Of a stretch of 64,000 nt of DNA, positions 1 through 9,886 are shown piece by piece. A program made the translations under genes and the position numbers. Each line of letters begins with the position of its first letter. The stretch's first letter is position 1. Source of the stretch: Paralysiella testudinis (lineage in GTDB: Bacteria; Pseudomonadota; Gammaproteobacteria; Burkholderiales; Neisseriaceae); the NCBI RefSeq assembly GCF_016894345.1, contig NZ_CP069798.1, positions 2,731,248-2,795,247 on the forward strand, written 5' to 3'. The notes below the pieces were generated by a model. The model was given only the letters and a program-made list of their open reading frames with translations. It made no database searches and was not told where the DNA came from.

Positions 1-3
1 AAT

Positions 4-843
4 ATGAACAACGCTTTATACCGCCGCCGCCGCTTACTCAACCACTTTAATCTGTTGATGTCTTTGTGCACCATAGCTTTCGGCCTGTTTTGGCTGGGTT
101 GGATTTTCGTCACCCTATTTAGCGAAGGCTTTAGCAGCTTGGGCGCACATATTTTCAGCATGGACACCCCGCCGCCGGGCATGGAAGGCGGCTTGCGCAA
201 CGCCATTATCGGCAGCCTGATGATTACCTTCTTTGGCCTATTGGTGGGCACGCCCATCGGCATTCTGTGCGGCATCTACTTGGCCGAATTCGGCCAAAAA
301 GGTTGGCTGGCACCGGCCACGCGCTTTATGAACGATATTTTGCTGTCGGCGCCTTCCATCGTTATCGGTATTTTTATCTGGGAGCTGGTGGTATTCCAAC
401 AAGGGCACTTCTCCGGCTGGGCAGGCTCCTTGGCCTTGTCGCTGCTGGTGATTCCGGTGGTGGTGCGCACCACCGAAAACATGCTGCGCCTGGTGCCCAA
501 CAGCCTGCGTGAAGCCGCTTTTGCCTTAGGTACGCCCAAATGGAAGCTGGTGAGCATGGTGACCTTGCGCGCCGCCAAAACCGGCGTACTCACCGGCATC
601 TTGCTGGCCTTTGCCCGCATCACCGGCGAAACCGCACCCTTGCTGTTTACCGCGCTAAATAACCAGTTCTTCAGCCTCAACATGAATCAGCCCATGGCCA
701 ACTTGCCCAATGTGATCTACCAATTTGCCATGAGCCCCTATTCCGACTGGCACGATCTGGCTTGGGCCGCCGCCTTGCTGATTGCCCTCACGGTATTGAC
801 CGCCAATATTCTGGCGCGCTACCTGGGCAACAAACACCAATAA
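4..843 (+). CDS. pstA: Phosphate ABC transporter permease PstA
   Basis: This is an inner-membrane permease of the high-affinity phosphate importer PstSCAB. The 279-residue protein has about six hydrophobic segments. A cytoplasmic EAA loop at about residues 165-190 (SLREAAFALG) is where the ATPase docks, and it is followed by the conserved ITGETAPLLF stretch. pstB starts 26 bp downstream on the same strand, so the two are one operon; pstC and pstS would lie upstream of the window. The ATG at base 4 sits at the window edge, so its ribosome site cannot be seen. Length and motifs are normal for the family. Confidence 0.95.
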   Translation: MNNALYRRRRLLNHFNLLMSLCTIAFGLFWLGWIFVTLFSEGFSSLGAHIFSMDTPPPGMEGGLRNAIIGSLMITFFGLLVGTPIGILCGIYLAEFGQKGWLAPATRFMNDILLSAPSIVIGIFIWELVVFQQGHFSGWAGSLALSLLVIPVVVRTTENMLRLVPNSLREAAFALGTPKWKLVSMVTLRAAKTGVLTGILLAFARITGETAPLLFTALNNQFFSLNMNQPMANLPNVIYQFAMSPYSDWHDLAWAAALLIALTVLTANILARYLGNKHQ

Positions 844-869
844 ATCACGCTTGAACAGGATTCCGATAC

Positions 870-1640
870 ATGGACACCACGCAAAACCAAAGCAAAATTG
901 CCGTACGCGACTTCAACTTTTACTACGGCACCTTCCATGCGCTGAAAAACGTCAACATGGACATTCCGGCCAATAAGGTAACCGCCTTTATCGGCCCCTC
1001 CGGCTGCGGCAAATCCACCCTGCTGCGCACCTTCAACCGCATGTACGACCTCTACCCCGGCATGAAAGCCGATGGCCAGCTCTTGCTCGACGGCAAAAAC
1101 ATCCTCGACAAAAATGTCGACTTAAATCTCTTGCGCGCCAAAGTGGGCATGGTATTTCAAAAGCCCACCCCGTTTCCGATGTCGATTTACGACAACGTTA
1201 CTTTCGGCGTGAAGCTGTATGAAAGCCTGAGCCGCAGCGAATTGGATGACCGCGTGGAATGGGCCTTGCGTAAAGCTGCCTTGTGGGGCGAAGTGAAAGA
1301 CAAACTCAAGCAATCGGGCAACTCACTTTCCGGCGGCCAGCAACAGCGCCTGTGCATCGCCCGCGCCGTGGCCTCCAAGCCGGAAGTGGTGCTGCTGGAC
1401 GAGCCCACCTCCGCCTTGGACCCCATCTCCACCGCCCATATTGAAGAGCTGGTAACCGAGCTGAAAAAAGATTACACCATCGCCATCGTTACCCACAATA
1501 TGCAGCAGGCCGCACGCGTGTCCGACTACACGGCCTATATGTACTTGGGCGAACTAATGGAAGTGGGCGAAACCACGCAAATCCTCACCAAGCCCGGCCG
1601 CAAAGAAACCGAAGACTATATTACCGTTAAGTTTGGCTAA
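870..1640 (+). CDS. pstB: Phosphate ABC transporter ATP-binding protein PstB
   Basis: This is the cytoplasmic ATPase that drives PstA/PstC phosphate uptake. The 256 residues carry Walker A GPSGCGKS (about 42-49), the Q-loop VFQKP (about 95-99), the ABC signature LSGGQ (about 153-157), Walker B VVLLDEP (about 173-179) and the switch histidine in [11 protein letters not shown]. The length is typical. It is the last gene of the visible pst operon, with a terminator built from two uptake sequences just downstream. No phoU or phoB follows. Confidence 0.97.
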   Translation: MDTTQNQSKIAVRDFNFYYGTFHALKNVNMDIPANKVTAFIGPSGCGKSTLLRTFNRMYDLYPGMKADGQLLLDGKNILDKNVDLNLLRAKVGMVFQKPTPFPMSIYDNVTFGVKLYESLSRSELDDRVEWALRKAALWGEVKDKLKQSGNSLSGGQQQRLCIARAVASKPEVVLLDEPTSALDPISTAHIEELVTELKKDYTIAIVTHNMQQAARVSDYTAYMYLGELMEVGETTQILTKPGRKETEDYITVKFG

Positions 1641-1674
1641 GCGTTTCAGGCAGCTTTGAGCACTGGGCAAAATT

Positions 1675-1719
1675 AAGGCTGCCTGAAAAATGACTTGATT
1701 TTCTTCAGGCAGCCTTTTA
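1675..1719. terminator. Uptake-sequence pair terminator after pstB
   Basis: AGGCTGCCTGAA at 1676-1687 and its complement at 1704-1715 form a 12-bp stem followed by TTTT. Paired uptake sequences used as terminators are a known habit of Neisseriaceae. Confidence 0.8.
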
Positions 1720-1734
1720 TACATGCTAAACAGT

Positions 1735-1761
1735 AAAACGCCCGCAGTGCGGGCGTTTTTT
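1735..1761. terminator. Rho-independent terminator of the csbD gene
   Basis: AAAACGCCCGC and GCGGGCGTTTT are arms around a two- or three-base loop, with T-runs on both strands. It lies downstream of the minus-strand CsbD gene and may also back up the pstB terminator. Confidence 0.8.
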
Positions 1762-1785
1762 CATACTATAAAATATTACAAGCGC

Positions 1786-1986
1786 TTACTTGGATTGCTC
1801 TTCCCAATCTTTCAGCTCCTGCTCCACCTGTTCTTTGGTGTAGCCGTAGCGCTCTTGCAAACGGCCGGCCAGCTGGTCGCGCTTGCCTTCAATTACTTTC
1901 CAATCGTCATCGGTCAGCTTGCCCCATTTTTCTTTCGCCGAGCCTTTCAGCTGCGCCCATTTACCTTCGATTTGATCCCAATTCAT
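1786..1986 (-). CDS. CsbD family stress protein
   Basis: This 66-residue, very hydrophilic protein begins [24 protein letters not shown], of which the IEGKW and [10 protein letters not shown] patterns are the CsbD/YjbJ signature. Family members are abundant small stress proteins; no biochemical activity is established. It is a single-gene unit on the minus strand, with its own terminator on one side and 240 bp of AT-rich DNA upstream that probably holds its promoter. Confidence 0.88.
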   Translation of the reverse strand: MNWDQIEGKWAQLKGSAKEKWGKLTDDDWKVIEGKRDQLAGRLQERYGYTKEQVEQELKDWEEQSK

Positions 1987-2228
1987 GGCAAACTCCTATC
2001 CTGTTGAAAACATGTCCTGTTGAAAACATGCACAAAACAGTGCATACACCAACACCATACCTGCAAACAGCACACAAAGCAAACCAACAACATTTTGTTT
2101 TATTTAAATTTATCAAAATTTAAACCATGTAAAGCAATTTACCCTCACCCAACAGCGGCTTAGCCAGCGGCGCTTTACACTGTTAAACTACATTAATTTA
2201 CCATAACCACCTGCAAATACACCCAAAT

Positions 2229-2744
2229 ATGCACACCATTAAACTGAACAGCCACGACAAAGCCAGCCGCTACCGGCAACTGCTACCGCAATTGACTGCC
2301 TTGATCGAAGACGAAACCGACCTCACCGCCAATCTGGCCAATATTTGCGCCGCCCTGAAAGACAGCTTTGACTGGCTGTGGGTGGGCTTTTACCGCGCCG
2401 ACAACCACACCCGCCAGCTGATCTTGGGGCCATTTCAAGGCCCACCTGCCTGTACCCGCATTGCCCACGGGCGCGGCGTGTGCGGCCAAGCCTGGGCAGC
2501 GGCACAAACGCTGGTGGTGGCCGATGTCAACGCCCATCCGGACCACATTGCCTGCTCCTCGCTGGCGCAATCGGAAATCGTGGTGCCGGTGCTGGATGGC
2601 CACAATAACGTGGCATTGGTATTAGATGTGGATGCCGACCACACCGCCTGCTTCGACCAAACCGATGCACAATACCTGCAACAACTGGCCGCATTGATAA
2701 GCCGACACCATTTCAGCAGCCCCACTACCACGCAAGGGCTATGA
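2229..2744 (+). CDS. msrC: Free methionine-R-sulfoxide reductase (GAF domain)
   Basis: This cytoplasmic GAF-domain enzyme should reduce free methionine-(R)-sulfoxide with thioredoxin. The 171-residue protein shows the fRMsr pattern of three conserved cysteines: C75 (GPPACTRI), C85 (GRGVCGQAW) and C109 (HIACSSLAQSEIVVPV). The first half contains the typical WVGFYR strand. It starts the rightward group msrC, pcm and rhodanese. GAF proteins of other function lack these cysteines, so the call is firm. Confidence 0.9.
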   Translation: MHTIKLNSHDKASRYRQLLPQLTALIEDETDLTANLANICAALKDSFDWLWVGFYRADNHTRQLILGPFQGPPACTRIAHGRGVCGQAWAAAQTLVVADVNAHPDHIACSSLAQSEIVVPVLDGHNNVALVLDVDADHTACFDQTDAQYLQQLAALISRHHFSSPTTTQGL

Positions 2745-2838
2745 CCCGCTCCCAAAAAGATTTATAATTTACCGATTTAGCGGCCTGCCAATCATGGCAC
2801 CGCACCACCCACATATATTCAGCATTTTCGGAGCAGAC

Positions 2839-3495
2839 ATGGACTTTAACCAAGCGCGTTACAACATGGTAGAACAACAAATCCGTCCGTGGGACGTATT
2901 GGATTTCGACTTACTGGATGTATTGGGCGATGTGCCGCGCGAAGCCTTTGTGCTGCCCGAACAGCAAAACGTGGCTTATACCGACCAAGCACTCAAGCTG
3001 GCCAACGGCGGCATGATGCTGGAGCCCAAAATCGTGGCGCGCCTGATTCAGGCCTTGGCCTTGAATAAAGGCGACAAAGTATTGGAAGTGGGTACCGGCT
3101 CCGGCTATGCCACTGCCATTCTGGCCAAACTGGCCGGCCAGGTGTTAAGTGTGGATGTGGACGCCGAGCAACAACAACGCGCCCAAGCCGCCTTAGCCGA
3201 TTTGCATTTGGACAATATCCAGTTTCAGGTAGCCGATGGCTTAGCCGGTGTAGACAGCGGCGCACCTTACAGCGCCATTTATGTGGGCGGCTCCGTGCCG
3301 GTATTGCCCGAAGCCCTGCAACAACAGCTGGCCGACGGCGGCAGCATGGTGGTAATCGTGGGCGCCGAGCCGGTGATGCGTGCCTGCCTGATTCGCCGCC
3401 AAGGCAATGAATTCAGCACCCGCGTACTGTTCGACACCGTGGTGCCCGCTTTGCACAGCCCGGCCACACCGGCGCCCTCTGCGTTTTCGTTTTAA
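2839..3495 (+). CDS. pcm: Protein-L-isoaspartate O-methyltransferase
   Basis: This SAM-dependent enzyme methylates isoaspartyl residues so that damaged proteins can be repaired. From the ATG at 2839 it is 218 residues and begins MDFNQARYNMVEQQIRPWDV, the usual start of the Neisseria homologues. An in-frame ATG at 2794 would add 15 unrelated residues and is less likely. SAM motif I is VLEVGTGSGYATAIL. The C-terminal third departs from E. coli Pcm, as in other betaproteobacteria. A rhodanese gene follows after 15 bp. Confidence 0.88.
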   Translation: MDFNQARYNMVEQQIRPWDVLDFDLLDVLGDVPREAFVLPEQQNVAYTDQALKLANGGMMLEPKIVARLIQALALNKGDKVLEVGTGSGYATAILAKLAGQVLSVDVDAEQQQRAQAALADLHLDNIQFQVADGLAGVDSGAPYSAIYVGGSVPVLPEALQQQLADGGSMVVIVGAEPVMRACLIRRQGNEFSTRVLFDTVVPALHSPATPAPSAFSF

Positions 3496-3510
3496 CCCAA
3501 CCGAGCCGGC

Positions 3511-3837
3511 ATGAGCGACATCCACACCCTCTCCCCCGCCCAATTACAGCAATGGCAGCAACAAGGCCGCCGCTTTACCTTGCTCGACGTGCGCGAAGAC
3601 GATGAAGTGGCCTACGCCGCCCTGCCCGGCCATGTCCACATCCCCATGAACCGCATCCCCTTGCGCCACAACGAGCTGGCCGACGACATGCCGATTGTGG
3701 TCTATTGCCACCACGGCATCCGCAGCATGCAGGTAGCCTTGTTTCTGGCACAAGCCGGTTTTGACGAACTTTATAACTTAAGCGGCGGCATCGACGCTTG
3801 GTCGCAAACGGTGGACAACAGCGTGCCGCGTTATTGA
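3511..3837 (+). CDS. Single-domain rhodanese-like sulfurtransferase
   Basis: This 108-residue protein is one rhodanese domain, with LLDVREDDEVAYAALPGHVHIP near the start and the active-site loop YCHHGIRS, whose cysteine would carry the persulfide. The sulfur donor and acceptor cannot be told from sequence. It follows pcm closely and probably shares its transcript. No signal peptide is present, so it should be cytoplasmic. Confidence 0.87.
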   Translation: MSDIHTLSPAQLQQWQQQGRRFTLLDVREDDEVAYAALPGHVHIPMNRIPLRHNELADDMPIVVYCHHGIRSMQVALFLAQAGFDELYNLSGGIDAWSQTVDNSVPRY

Positions 3838-3850
3838 TGCGAAAAAGAAA

Positions 3851-3880
3851 AAAGCCAGACTGCAACAGTCTGGCTTTGAT
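3851..3880. terminator. Terminator between rhodanese gene and tRNA-Arg
   Basis: AAAGCCAGACTG and CAGTCTGGCTTT (3851-3862 and 3866-3877) form a perfect 12-bp stem around CAA. It can end both the rightward rhodanese transcript and the leftward tRNA transcript. Confidence 0.85.
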
Positions 3881-3886
3881 TATTTT

Positions 3887-3962
3887 TGGCGCACCCGACA
3901 GGGTTCGAACCTGTGACCTCCGGCTTCGGAAACCGACACTCTTCCAACTGAGCTACGGGTGC
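3887..3962 (-). tRNA. tRNA-Arg (CCG)
   Basis: The minus strand folds as a 76-nt cloverleaf: acceptor GCACCCG with CGGGTGC, D-arm GCTC-GAGT, anticodon loop TTCCGAA (anticodon CCG), T-arm ACAGG-TTCGAAC-CCTGT, discriminator G, and an encoded CCA at 3887-3889. Confidence 0.95.
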
Positions 3963-4349
3963 GCGACATCAAACAAGCGGGCTAGTGTAGCCGAAAACGC
4001 CGCGCAGGGCAAAAAGTTTTATGCAATCCAAAGCTGCCTGAAACCTTGCATGCCAATACTGGGCAAAAACAGCGATTGTTTAAATCTTTTCAGGCAGCAT
4101 CTGCGCGTACACATTTATTATTTCCATCCACCCATAAACCGCCCTATCAATCGCCCTATCAATCGCCCAGCAACACCACAGTCGCATTTGCGCCGCCTTT
4201 ATTAGCGATTTTTTTGCGTTAAGCCAAGAATTGCGATTGGAAAGCCCAAACGAATTCAGTATAATCCAGCAAATTATTGTTAATGCAATTTAACAAGACA
4301 ACAACAAGATTTTCGTCACAACCCACCAAAACGGCGAGGCCTATTTCAC
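3963..4349. other. 387-bp gap before the cytochrome gene, with a short tandem repeat
   Basis: No gene is supported here. It holds two imperfect uptake sequences (AAGCTGCCTGAA at 4031-4042 and TTCAGGCAGCAT near 4089) and nearly three tandem copies of the 12-mer CGCCCTATCAAT at 4139-4168. AT-rich DNA before 4350 probably holds the cytochrome promoter. Confidence 0.6.
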
Positions 4350-5171
4350 ATGAAGCACTACAAAAGCAAAGCCCAAGGCTCGGCATTAACCACGCTTATC
4401 GGCGGCATTGTCATTCTACTGGCGGTATTGTTTTTGCTGGTAAAACTGGCCACCAGCGGCTACTACAGCGATGTAGCCGACAACACCGCCACCGCAGTAG
4501 AAACCCGCATCATGCCGGTGGGCAACCTCACCATGGGCGATGGCACTCCGGTAGGCCAGCGTACCGGTGAGCAGATTTTCAATAAAATCTGCATCCAGTG
4601 CCACGCCGCCGACAGCAGCGTACCCAACTCACCCAAAATCACCCACAACGGTGAATGGGCGCCGCGCATCGCCCAAGGCTTCGCCACCTTAATCAAACAC
4701 GCCACCGAAGGTTTTAACGCCATGCCAGCCCGCGGCGGCGACACCACCCTGACCGACGACGAAGTGGCGCGTGCCATTGCCTATATGGCCAATCAGTCCG
4801 GCGGCAACCTCACGCCACCGCCAGTAGCCGGTGGTGACGGTGCAGCCTCTGCCGCCTCAACAGCCACCGCCAGCACCCCGGCAACCGACGGTGCCAAAGT
4901 GGCAGACGGCAAGGCCGTGTTCGACAGCCTGTGTATGGCTTGCCACAACGCCAATTCCGCCATTCCGTTCGCCCCCAAAATCACCCACAATGCCGACTGG
5001 ACAGTCCGCCTGAAGCAAGGCAAAGACACGCTGTTCAAACACGCTATTGAAGGCTACACCGGTCCGGACGGCGGCATCATGCCAGCCAAAGGCGGCAATG
5101 CCAATCTGAGCGATGAAGAAGTAAAAGCGGCAGTGGTATACATGGTGAACCAATCTGGCGGCAAATTCTAA
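4350..5171 (+). CDS. Membrane-anchored di-haem cytochrome c5
   Basis: This 273-residue protein has one N-terminal membrane anchor (about residues 12-34) and two cytochrome c domains facing the periplasm, with haem sites CIQCH (81-85) and CMACH (195-199). Candidate axial methionines lie in NAMPARGG and GIMPAKGG. The domains are joined by an Ala/Thr/Pro-rich linker at about 155-183. Two-domain c5 proteins of Neisseria carry electrons from the bc1 complex to the cbb3 oxidase or nitrite reductase; that role is inferred here. It is a single-gene unit ended by the hairpin at 5226. Confidence 0.9.
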   Translation: MKHYKSKAQGSALTTLIGGIVILLAVLFLLVKLATSGYYSDVADNTATAVETRIMPVGNLTMGDGTPVGQRTGEQIFNKICIQCHAADSSVPNSPKITHNGEWAPRIAQGFATLIKHATEGFNAMPARGGDTTLTDDEVARAIAYMANQSGGNLTPPPVAGGDGAASAASTATASTPATDGAKVADGKAVFDSLCMACHNANSAIPFAPKITHNADWTVRLKQGKDTLFKHAIEGYTGPDGGIMPAKGGNANLSDEEVKAAVVYMVNQSGGKF

Positions 5172-5225
5172 GCTAGGCGCTAAGTTAAGCGCAGCCCAAA
5201 CCAAAAGCTGCCTGAAACCCTCTCC

Positions 5226-5251
5226 AAGCGTGCCGCCAGGCACGCTTTTTA
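5226..5251 (+). terminator. Terminator of the cytochrome c5 gene
   Basis: AAGCGTGCC and GGCACGCTT (5226-5234 and 5239-5247) form a 9-bp stem around GCCA, followed by T-rich DNA. Confidence 0.85.
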
Positions 5252-5270
5252 TTTGCACAACATCAAATCT

Positions 5271-6326
5271 ATGACACCCACATCCCCCCTTTTCCAGACC
5301 TTACCGGCTGGCCCACTGGACATCATCGGCGACGTGCACGGCGAATGGGCAGCACTGCAAGCGCTGTTACACCACTTGGGCTACGACGAACAAGGCCGCC
5401 ATCCGCAAGGCCGCAAACTGGTGTTTGTGGGCGACTTGTGCGATCGCGGCCAAGACAGCCCGGCCGTGCTGGACTGGGTGACGCAAGCCATGGCCGCCGA
5501 ACGTGCTTGGGCGGTGCTGGGCAACCACGAGCTCAACCTGCTGATGAGCGACCCCAAAGACGGCTCCGGCTGGTATTTTCAGCCGCGTCCGCAAGACGAG
5601 CAGCGTTATGCGCCATGGCAACACTATCCCGAGCAACATAAAGCTGCGCTGCACGCACAATTGCAGCAATGGCCGCTGCTGCTGCAACGTGCCGATTTGC
5701 GCATCATCCATGCCGCTTGGCTGCCTGAAAGCCTACAGCAAATCGCCGATGCCGGTACCATGCCCCTATTGGCGCAATACCGACATTGGGAAGCCGATTT
5801 CCATAGCCAATTTCAACGCAGCGAATGGCATGATGCTTATCACCAAGAGCAGCAGCATTTCCAGGCAGCCTTGGAAGACGAAAGCCACCCCATGGCCTAT
5901 TTGCCCGCCACCGGCGCTTATGATTTGCTGCGCAGCCACGCCAACCCCATCCGTGCACTGACCTGCGGCGTAGAAATCGAAGCACCAGCACCGTTTTATG
6001 CCAACGGCCGCTGGCGCTTTACCGCCCGTTCCCCGTGGTGGCACAACTACCAACAAGCCACGCCAGTGCTGATCGGCCATTACTGGCGCACTTGGCAAAC
6101 CCAGCCCACGCCACCGCACCGCCTCACCCTGTTTACCGAAGCGGCGCAAGCCTGGCAAGGGGCGCAACAATCGGTTTTCTGCCTGGATTACTCGGTAGGC
6201 GCGCGCTGGCGCGAACGCCGCAACGGCGTACCCACGAGCCGGTCACGTTTTCATCTGGCCGCCATGCGCTGGCCAGAACAAGTATTGGTGCGAGACGACG
6301 GCACCGTCAGCACCGCCGTGCGCTAA
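5271..6326 (+). CDS. Calcineurin-like metallophosphatase
   Basis: The protein carries the PPP-type metallophosphatase signature: GDVHG (20-24 from the ATG at 5271), GDLCDRG (about 54-60) and GNHE (about 85-88), with a later histidine in VLIGHYWR. These bind two metal ions. It resembles PrpE or diadenosine-tetraphosphatase-like serine/threonine phosphatases, but the substrate cannot be told. The ATG at 5271 is preferred to an upstream TTG at 5253 that lies in the tail of the preceding terminator. Length is 351 residues with no signal peptide. Confidence 0.82.
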   Translation: MTPTSPLFQTLPAGPLDIIGDVHGEWAALQALLHHLGYDEQGRHPQGRKLVFVGDLCDRGQDSPAVLDWVTQAMAAERAWAVLGNHELNLLMSDPKDGSGWYFQPRPQDEQRYAPWQHYPEQHKAALHAQLQQWPLLLQRADLRIIHAAWLPESLQQIADAGTMPLLAQYRHWEADFHSQFQRSEWHDAYHQEQQHFQAALEDESHPMAYLPATGAYDLLRSHANPIRALTCGVEIEAPAPFYANGRWRFTARSPWWHNYQQATPVLIGHYWRTWQTQPTPPHRLTLFTEAAQAWQGAQQSVFCLDYSVGARWRERRNGVPTSRSRFHLAAMRWPEQVLVRDDGTVSTAVR

Positions 6327-6365
6327 ACCAATGCCGATACTGCCCATTCATGCCATAATTCAGAT

Positions 6366-6530
6366 AGTGGGTCAAAAAGCATACTGCTTAAATTTTAGTC
6401 AAAAAACAGAATCATTATTTACATGAGACAACACAAAACAAAGCCGTATTTATCTGCATCTTCATTAATCTATAGAACGTTTTTTTACCTTGCCAGCACG
6501 TGTTTTCAGCGGCATACTTTTTAAGCCACC
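6366..6530. mobile_element. Degenerate copy of the 172-bp MITE family
   Basis: The order of words matches the intact copy at 25951 (same orientation) with many changes: a GCATACTGC-like left end, TTATTTACAT, TTTATCTGCAT, ACCTTGCCAGCA, and a right end GGCATACTTTTTAAGCCACC. No target duplication is visible, so this is an old copy. It fills most of the gap before lysP. Confidence 0.7.
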
Positions 6531-6595
6531 ACCCATCATGCGTTCTCTTTAACCCGCAGGCTGCCTGAACCCCTGCTCCAAACCCGAAAACCATC

Positions 6596-8053
6596 ATGTC
6601 CAACACCGTATTGCGCCAACTCAAAACCCGCCATTTATCCATGATTGCCATTGGCGGCAGCATCGGCACCGGGCTGTTTATGGCCAGCGGCAGCGCCATC
6701 CACACCGCGGGGCCCGGCGGTGCACTCTTGGCTTATGCCGCCATCGGCCTAATGGTGTATTTTTTGATGACATCCTTGGGCGAAATGGCCACCTATTTGC
6801 CCACTTCCGGATCGTTTGCCACCTATGCCGCCCGCTTTGTCGACCCTTCGCTGGGTTTTGCGCTGGGCTGGAATTATTGGTTTAACTGGGTAATTACCGT
6901 GGCCGCCGACATCACCATCGCCGCTCTGGTCATCAGCTATTGGGAGCCACTGCGCTTTTTGCCCGCCTGGGGCTGGAGCATGGTGTTTTTTACGCTGATT
7001 TTCCTGCTCAATACCTTATCCGTGCGCGCTTATGGCGAATCGGAATATTGGTTTGCGCTGATTAAAGTGATTACGGTGATTGTGTTTTTGGGCGTGGGCG
7101 TGCTCACCATTTTCGGTATTTTAGGCGGCCAATACATTGGTTTGGCCAATTTCACCAGCGGTGATGCCCCCTTTCTGGGCAATGGTTTCTCCGGCAGTTT
7201 TTTCACCATTTTGGGCGTGTTTCTGATTGCCGGCTTCTCCTTTCAAGGCACCGAATTGGTGGGCATCACCGCCGGCGAATCGGAAAACCCGCAGCACAGC
7301 ATTCCCAAAGCCATCAAGCAGGTGTTTTGGCGCATTCTGATTTTCTATATTCTGGCCATTGCCGTGATCGGCCTGTTGATTCCCTACACCAGCCCCGAGC
7401 TGCTGGGCGCCGATGTGGATGAAATCAGCAAGTCGCCGTTTACCTTGGTATTCGAGCGCGCCGGCTTGGCTTTTGCCGCCGCGGTGATGAATGCCGTAAT
7501 CCTCACTTCCATTCTGTCGGCCGGCAATTCCGGCATGTATGCTTCCACCCGCATGCTCTACGCCATGGGCAACAGCGGCATGGCCTACGCCCGCTTTGGC
7601 CGGGCGGATCGCCGCGGCGTACCCATCTGGGCCTTGCTGGCCACCGCCATCGTGGCCTTGGGGATTTTTCTGCTGCAAATGGTGAGCGATGGCGCTTACG
7701 AATACATCGTGGCCGCCTCCGGCCTCACCGGCTTTATCGCCTGGCTGGGCATTGCCATCAGCCACTACCGCTTCCGCCGCGCCTATTTGGCACAAGGCAA
7801 ATCGTTGCAAGATTTGGTTTACCGTGCCAAATGGTTTCCTTTTGGCCCCTTGCTGGCGTTGGCTTTGTGTATTTTGGTGATTATCGGCCAAGACACACAA
7901 TGGCTGCTGCACGGCGAATTTGATTGGCAACGCATGGTGATTACCTATATGGGGCTGCCGGTGTTTGTGGGCTTTTATGTCTATCACAAGCTGCGCCACC
8001 ACACCCGTAAAATTCCTTTGGATCAGGTGAATCTTAGCCAAGATGCGGATTGA
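6596..8053 (+). CDS. lysP: Lysine-specific APC-family permease
   Basis: This 485-residue inner-membrane amino-acid/proton symporter has about twelve membrane segments. From memory it matches E. coli LysP over its length: RHLSMIAIGGSIGTGLF near the N-terminus, AGPGGALL, then ALGWNYWFNW, GFSFQGTELVGITAGES, and ILTSILSAGNSGMYASTRMLY. Lysine is therefore the likely substrate, though a related basic-amino-acid permease cannot be excluded. It is preceded by an uptake sequence (6558-6569) and an old MITE, and it stands alone. Confidence 0.88.
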   Translation: MSNTVLRQLKTRHLSMIAIGGSIGTGLFMASGSAIHTAGPGGALLAYAAIGLMVYFLMTSLGEMATYLPTSGSFATYAARFVDPSLGFALGWNYWFNWVITVAADITIAALVISYWEPLRFLPAWGWSMVFFTLIFLLNTLSVRAYGESEYWFALIKVITVIVFLGVGVLTIFGILGGQYIGLANFTSGDAPFLGNGFSGSFFTILGVFLIAGFSFQGTELVGITAGESENPQHSIPKAIKQVFWRILIFYILAIAVIGLLIPYTSPELLGADVDEISKSPFTLVFERAGLAFAAAVMNAVILTSILSAGNSGMYASTRMLYAMGNSGMAYARFGRADRRGVPIWALLATAIVALGIFLLQMVSDGAYEYIVAASGLTGFIAWLGIAISHYRFRRAYLAQGKSLQDLVYRAKWFPFGPLLALALCILVIIGQDTQWLLHGEFDWQRMVITYMGLPVFVGFYVYHKLRHHTRKIPLDQVNLSQDAD

Positions 8054-8171
8054 AGCCATCATTAAACCGTATTTGCAAGCCGTATTTGTGTGTTTCAGGC
8101 AGCCTTGCCCAAAACTGGCCGCCTGCTGCAAATTGCGTTAAGATGCCGCAGCCTTGTTGTTGATATCCGCC

Positions 8172-9860
8172 ATGCTCACCTATACCCCTGCCGTACAACA
8201 TGCCCAGCCACCCGCCTCCGAGCGGCCGTGGCTGTTGCTGTTATTGGCGTTTGTGTGGCTGTGGCCGGGCGTGTTTGCCCATGACTTATGGGCGCCGATG
8301 GAGCCGCAGCTGCTCACAGTGATTGAACAATGGCGCAACGGCGGCCACTGGGCGCTGCCCACCTTATTCGACCGGCCTTACTGGGAAGCCGCGCCTGTGT
8401 ATGTGTGGCTGGGCGCCGCCAGCCAAGCCGTGTTTTCACCGTGGCTGCTAGACGCCTACGAAGCGGTGCGACTGGTGAATGTGGGTTTGATGGCAATCGG
8501 TTTTTGTTGTATCGGCGGGGCTGCACGCCAATTTTTAGGACGCCGCTTCGGCCGCACCGCCGTGTTGGTACTGATTGGCTGCCCCGGCTTGCTGATGCCC
8601 GCTCATTTGATGAGCACCATTCCCTTGCTGTTCACCGGCGCGGCGATGTGTTTTTACGGCTTATCATTGGCCAAAGCACGGGTGATTATGGCCAGCTTGA
8701 TGCTGGGCGGCGGCTGGGTGTTGTTGGCGCTTTCAGGCAGCCTTTTATTATCACTGTCCTTGATGTTGCTCGGCGCTTGTTTGCCACTCAGCCCGCATTG
8801 GCGCTACCGCCGCTATTATCTGGTGTTGCCCACTGCATTGCTGTGGGCATGGCCGCAAATGCTGCTGTGGCCGTATGCGCTGTATCAGGCCGATACCGCC
8901 GCTTTTTTCAGCTGGTGGCAACAGCAAGCCTTAATGCCTTTTGGCGGTTTTGGCCAAATACAATTTGATTTTTCGCTGTGGTATTACCTCAAAAACCTGC
9001 TCTGGTTTGCCTTTCCGGCCTGGCCGCTGGCGATTTGGAGCGCTAGCCGCCTGCGCCTGGCCGACAGCGACTGGGGCATCCTCGGAATGGCATGGTTGGC
9101 TTTATTGGGCTTTTTGCTGGCGGTGTCGCCACTGCAATTTCAAGATTTGTTGGTGATTTTACTGCCGCCCTTAGCGGTATTCGGCGCCGCCAAACTGGAC
9201 GCCCTGCGCCGGGGTGCGGCGGCCTTTTTAAATTGGTTCGGCATCATGACCTTTGGCCTGCTGGCGCTGTTTTTATGGCTGGGCTTTGCCGCCATGAACT
9301 ACGGTTGGCCGCTCAAGCTGGCCGAACGCGCCGTGTATTTCAGCCCCTATTACCAAACCGATGTCGACTACTTCCCCATACTGGTGGCCTGCGTGTTCAC
9401 GCCACTGTGGCTGTGGGCCATCACCCGCCAGCACGTGCGCGGCCGCCAAGCGGTAACCAATTGGGCCGCCGGCATTACCTTAAGCTGGTCTTTGCTGCTG
9501 ACTCTGTTTCTACCCTGGCTGGATGCGGCCAAAAGCCAACGCCCGGTGGTGCAGCAAATGCAAAAAGCCTTTGATGCCGATGCCGTGCGCCGCCTGCAAG
9601 CCGGGCAGGAATGCGTGAGCGTGGAAGCAGGCAACCACACTGCGCGCATCGCCTGGCAGCAATACGGCTGGCTCACCTTGGATGTAGACAACCCGCACTG
9701 CCGCTACCGGCTGGTACGCCGCAGCCCGCAAGCCACCACACCCGCAGCGGGCTGGCAAGAATTGTGGGCCGGCGCGCGCCCGCGTGAAAAACGCGAATGG
9801 CTGGCTTTGTGGCAGCGTTTGCCCGCCAAACCCACAGAGCCCGCAAAAACGCTACAATAA
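8172..9860 (+). CDS. ArnT-like (GT39/GT83-type) membrane glycosyltransferase
   Basis: This 562-residue polytopic protein has about ten or more hydrophobic segments and an early periplasmic loop of the ArnT/PMT kind ([10 protein letters not shown], then [18 protein letters not shown]). The acidic residue after the first membrane helix and the PY(W)EAAP pattern are typical of lipid-linked sugar transferases. The acceptor (lipid A, protein or polymer) cannot be told from sequence. I chose the ATG at 8172 over a TTG at 8154. ubiG begins 26 bp after the stop, so the two may be cotranscribed. Confidence 0.72.
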   Translation: MLTYTPAVQHAQPPASERPWLLLLLAFVWLWPGVFAHDLWAPMEPQLLTVIEQWRNGGHWALPTLFDRPYWEAAPVYVWLGAASQAVFSPWLLDAYEAVRLVNVGLMAIGFCCIGGAARQFLGRRFGRTAVLVLIGCPGLLMPAHLMSTIPLLFTGAAMCFYGLSLAKARVIMASLMLGGGWVLLALSGSLLLSLSLMLLGACLPLSPHWRYRRYYLVLPTALLWAWPQMLLWPYALYQADTAAFFSWWQQQALMPFGGFGQIQFDFSLWYYLKNLLWFAFPAWPLAIWSASRLRLADSDWGILGMAWLALLGFLLAVSPLQFQDLLVILLPPLAVFGAAKLDALRRGAAAFLNWFGIMTFGLLALFLWLGFAAMNYGWPLKLAERAVYFSPYYQTDVDYFPILVACVFTPLWLWAITRQHVRGRQAVTNWAAGITLSWSLLLTLFLPWLDAAKSQRPVVQQMQKAFDADAVRRLQAGQECVSVEAGNHTARIAWQQYGWLTLDVDNPHCRYRLVRRSPQATTPAAGWQELWAGARPREKREWLALWQRLPAKPTEPAKTLQ

Positions 9861-9886
9861 AACCCTATTGCCAGAGAGAAACCGCC

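Noticed and set aside
4139..4168. 12-bp tandem repeat as a phase-variable tract
   Set aside because: Fewer than three copies, outside any gene and over 180 bp from the next start, so a switching role is not supported.
7121..8131. 336-codon minus-strand open frame
   Set aside because: Antisense to lysP with shadow composition (Gly/His/Gln) and no ribosome site.
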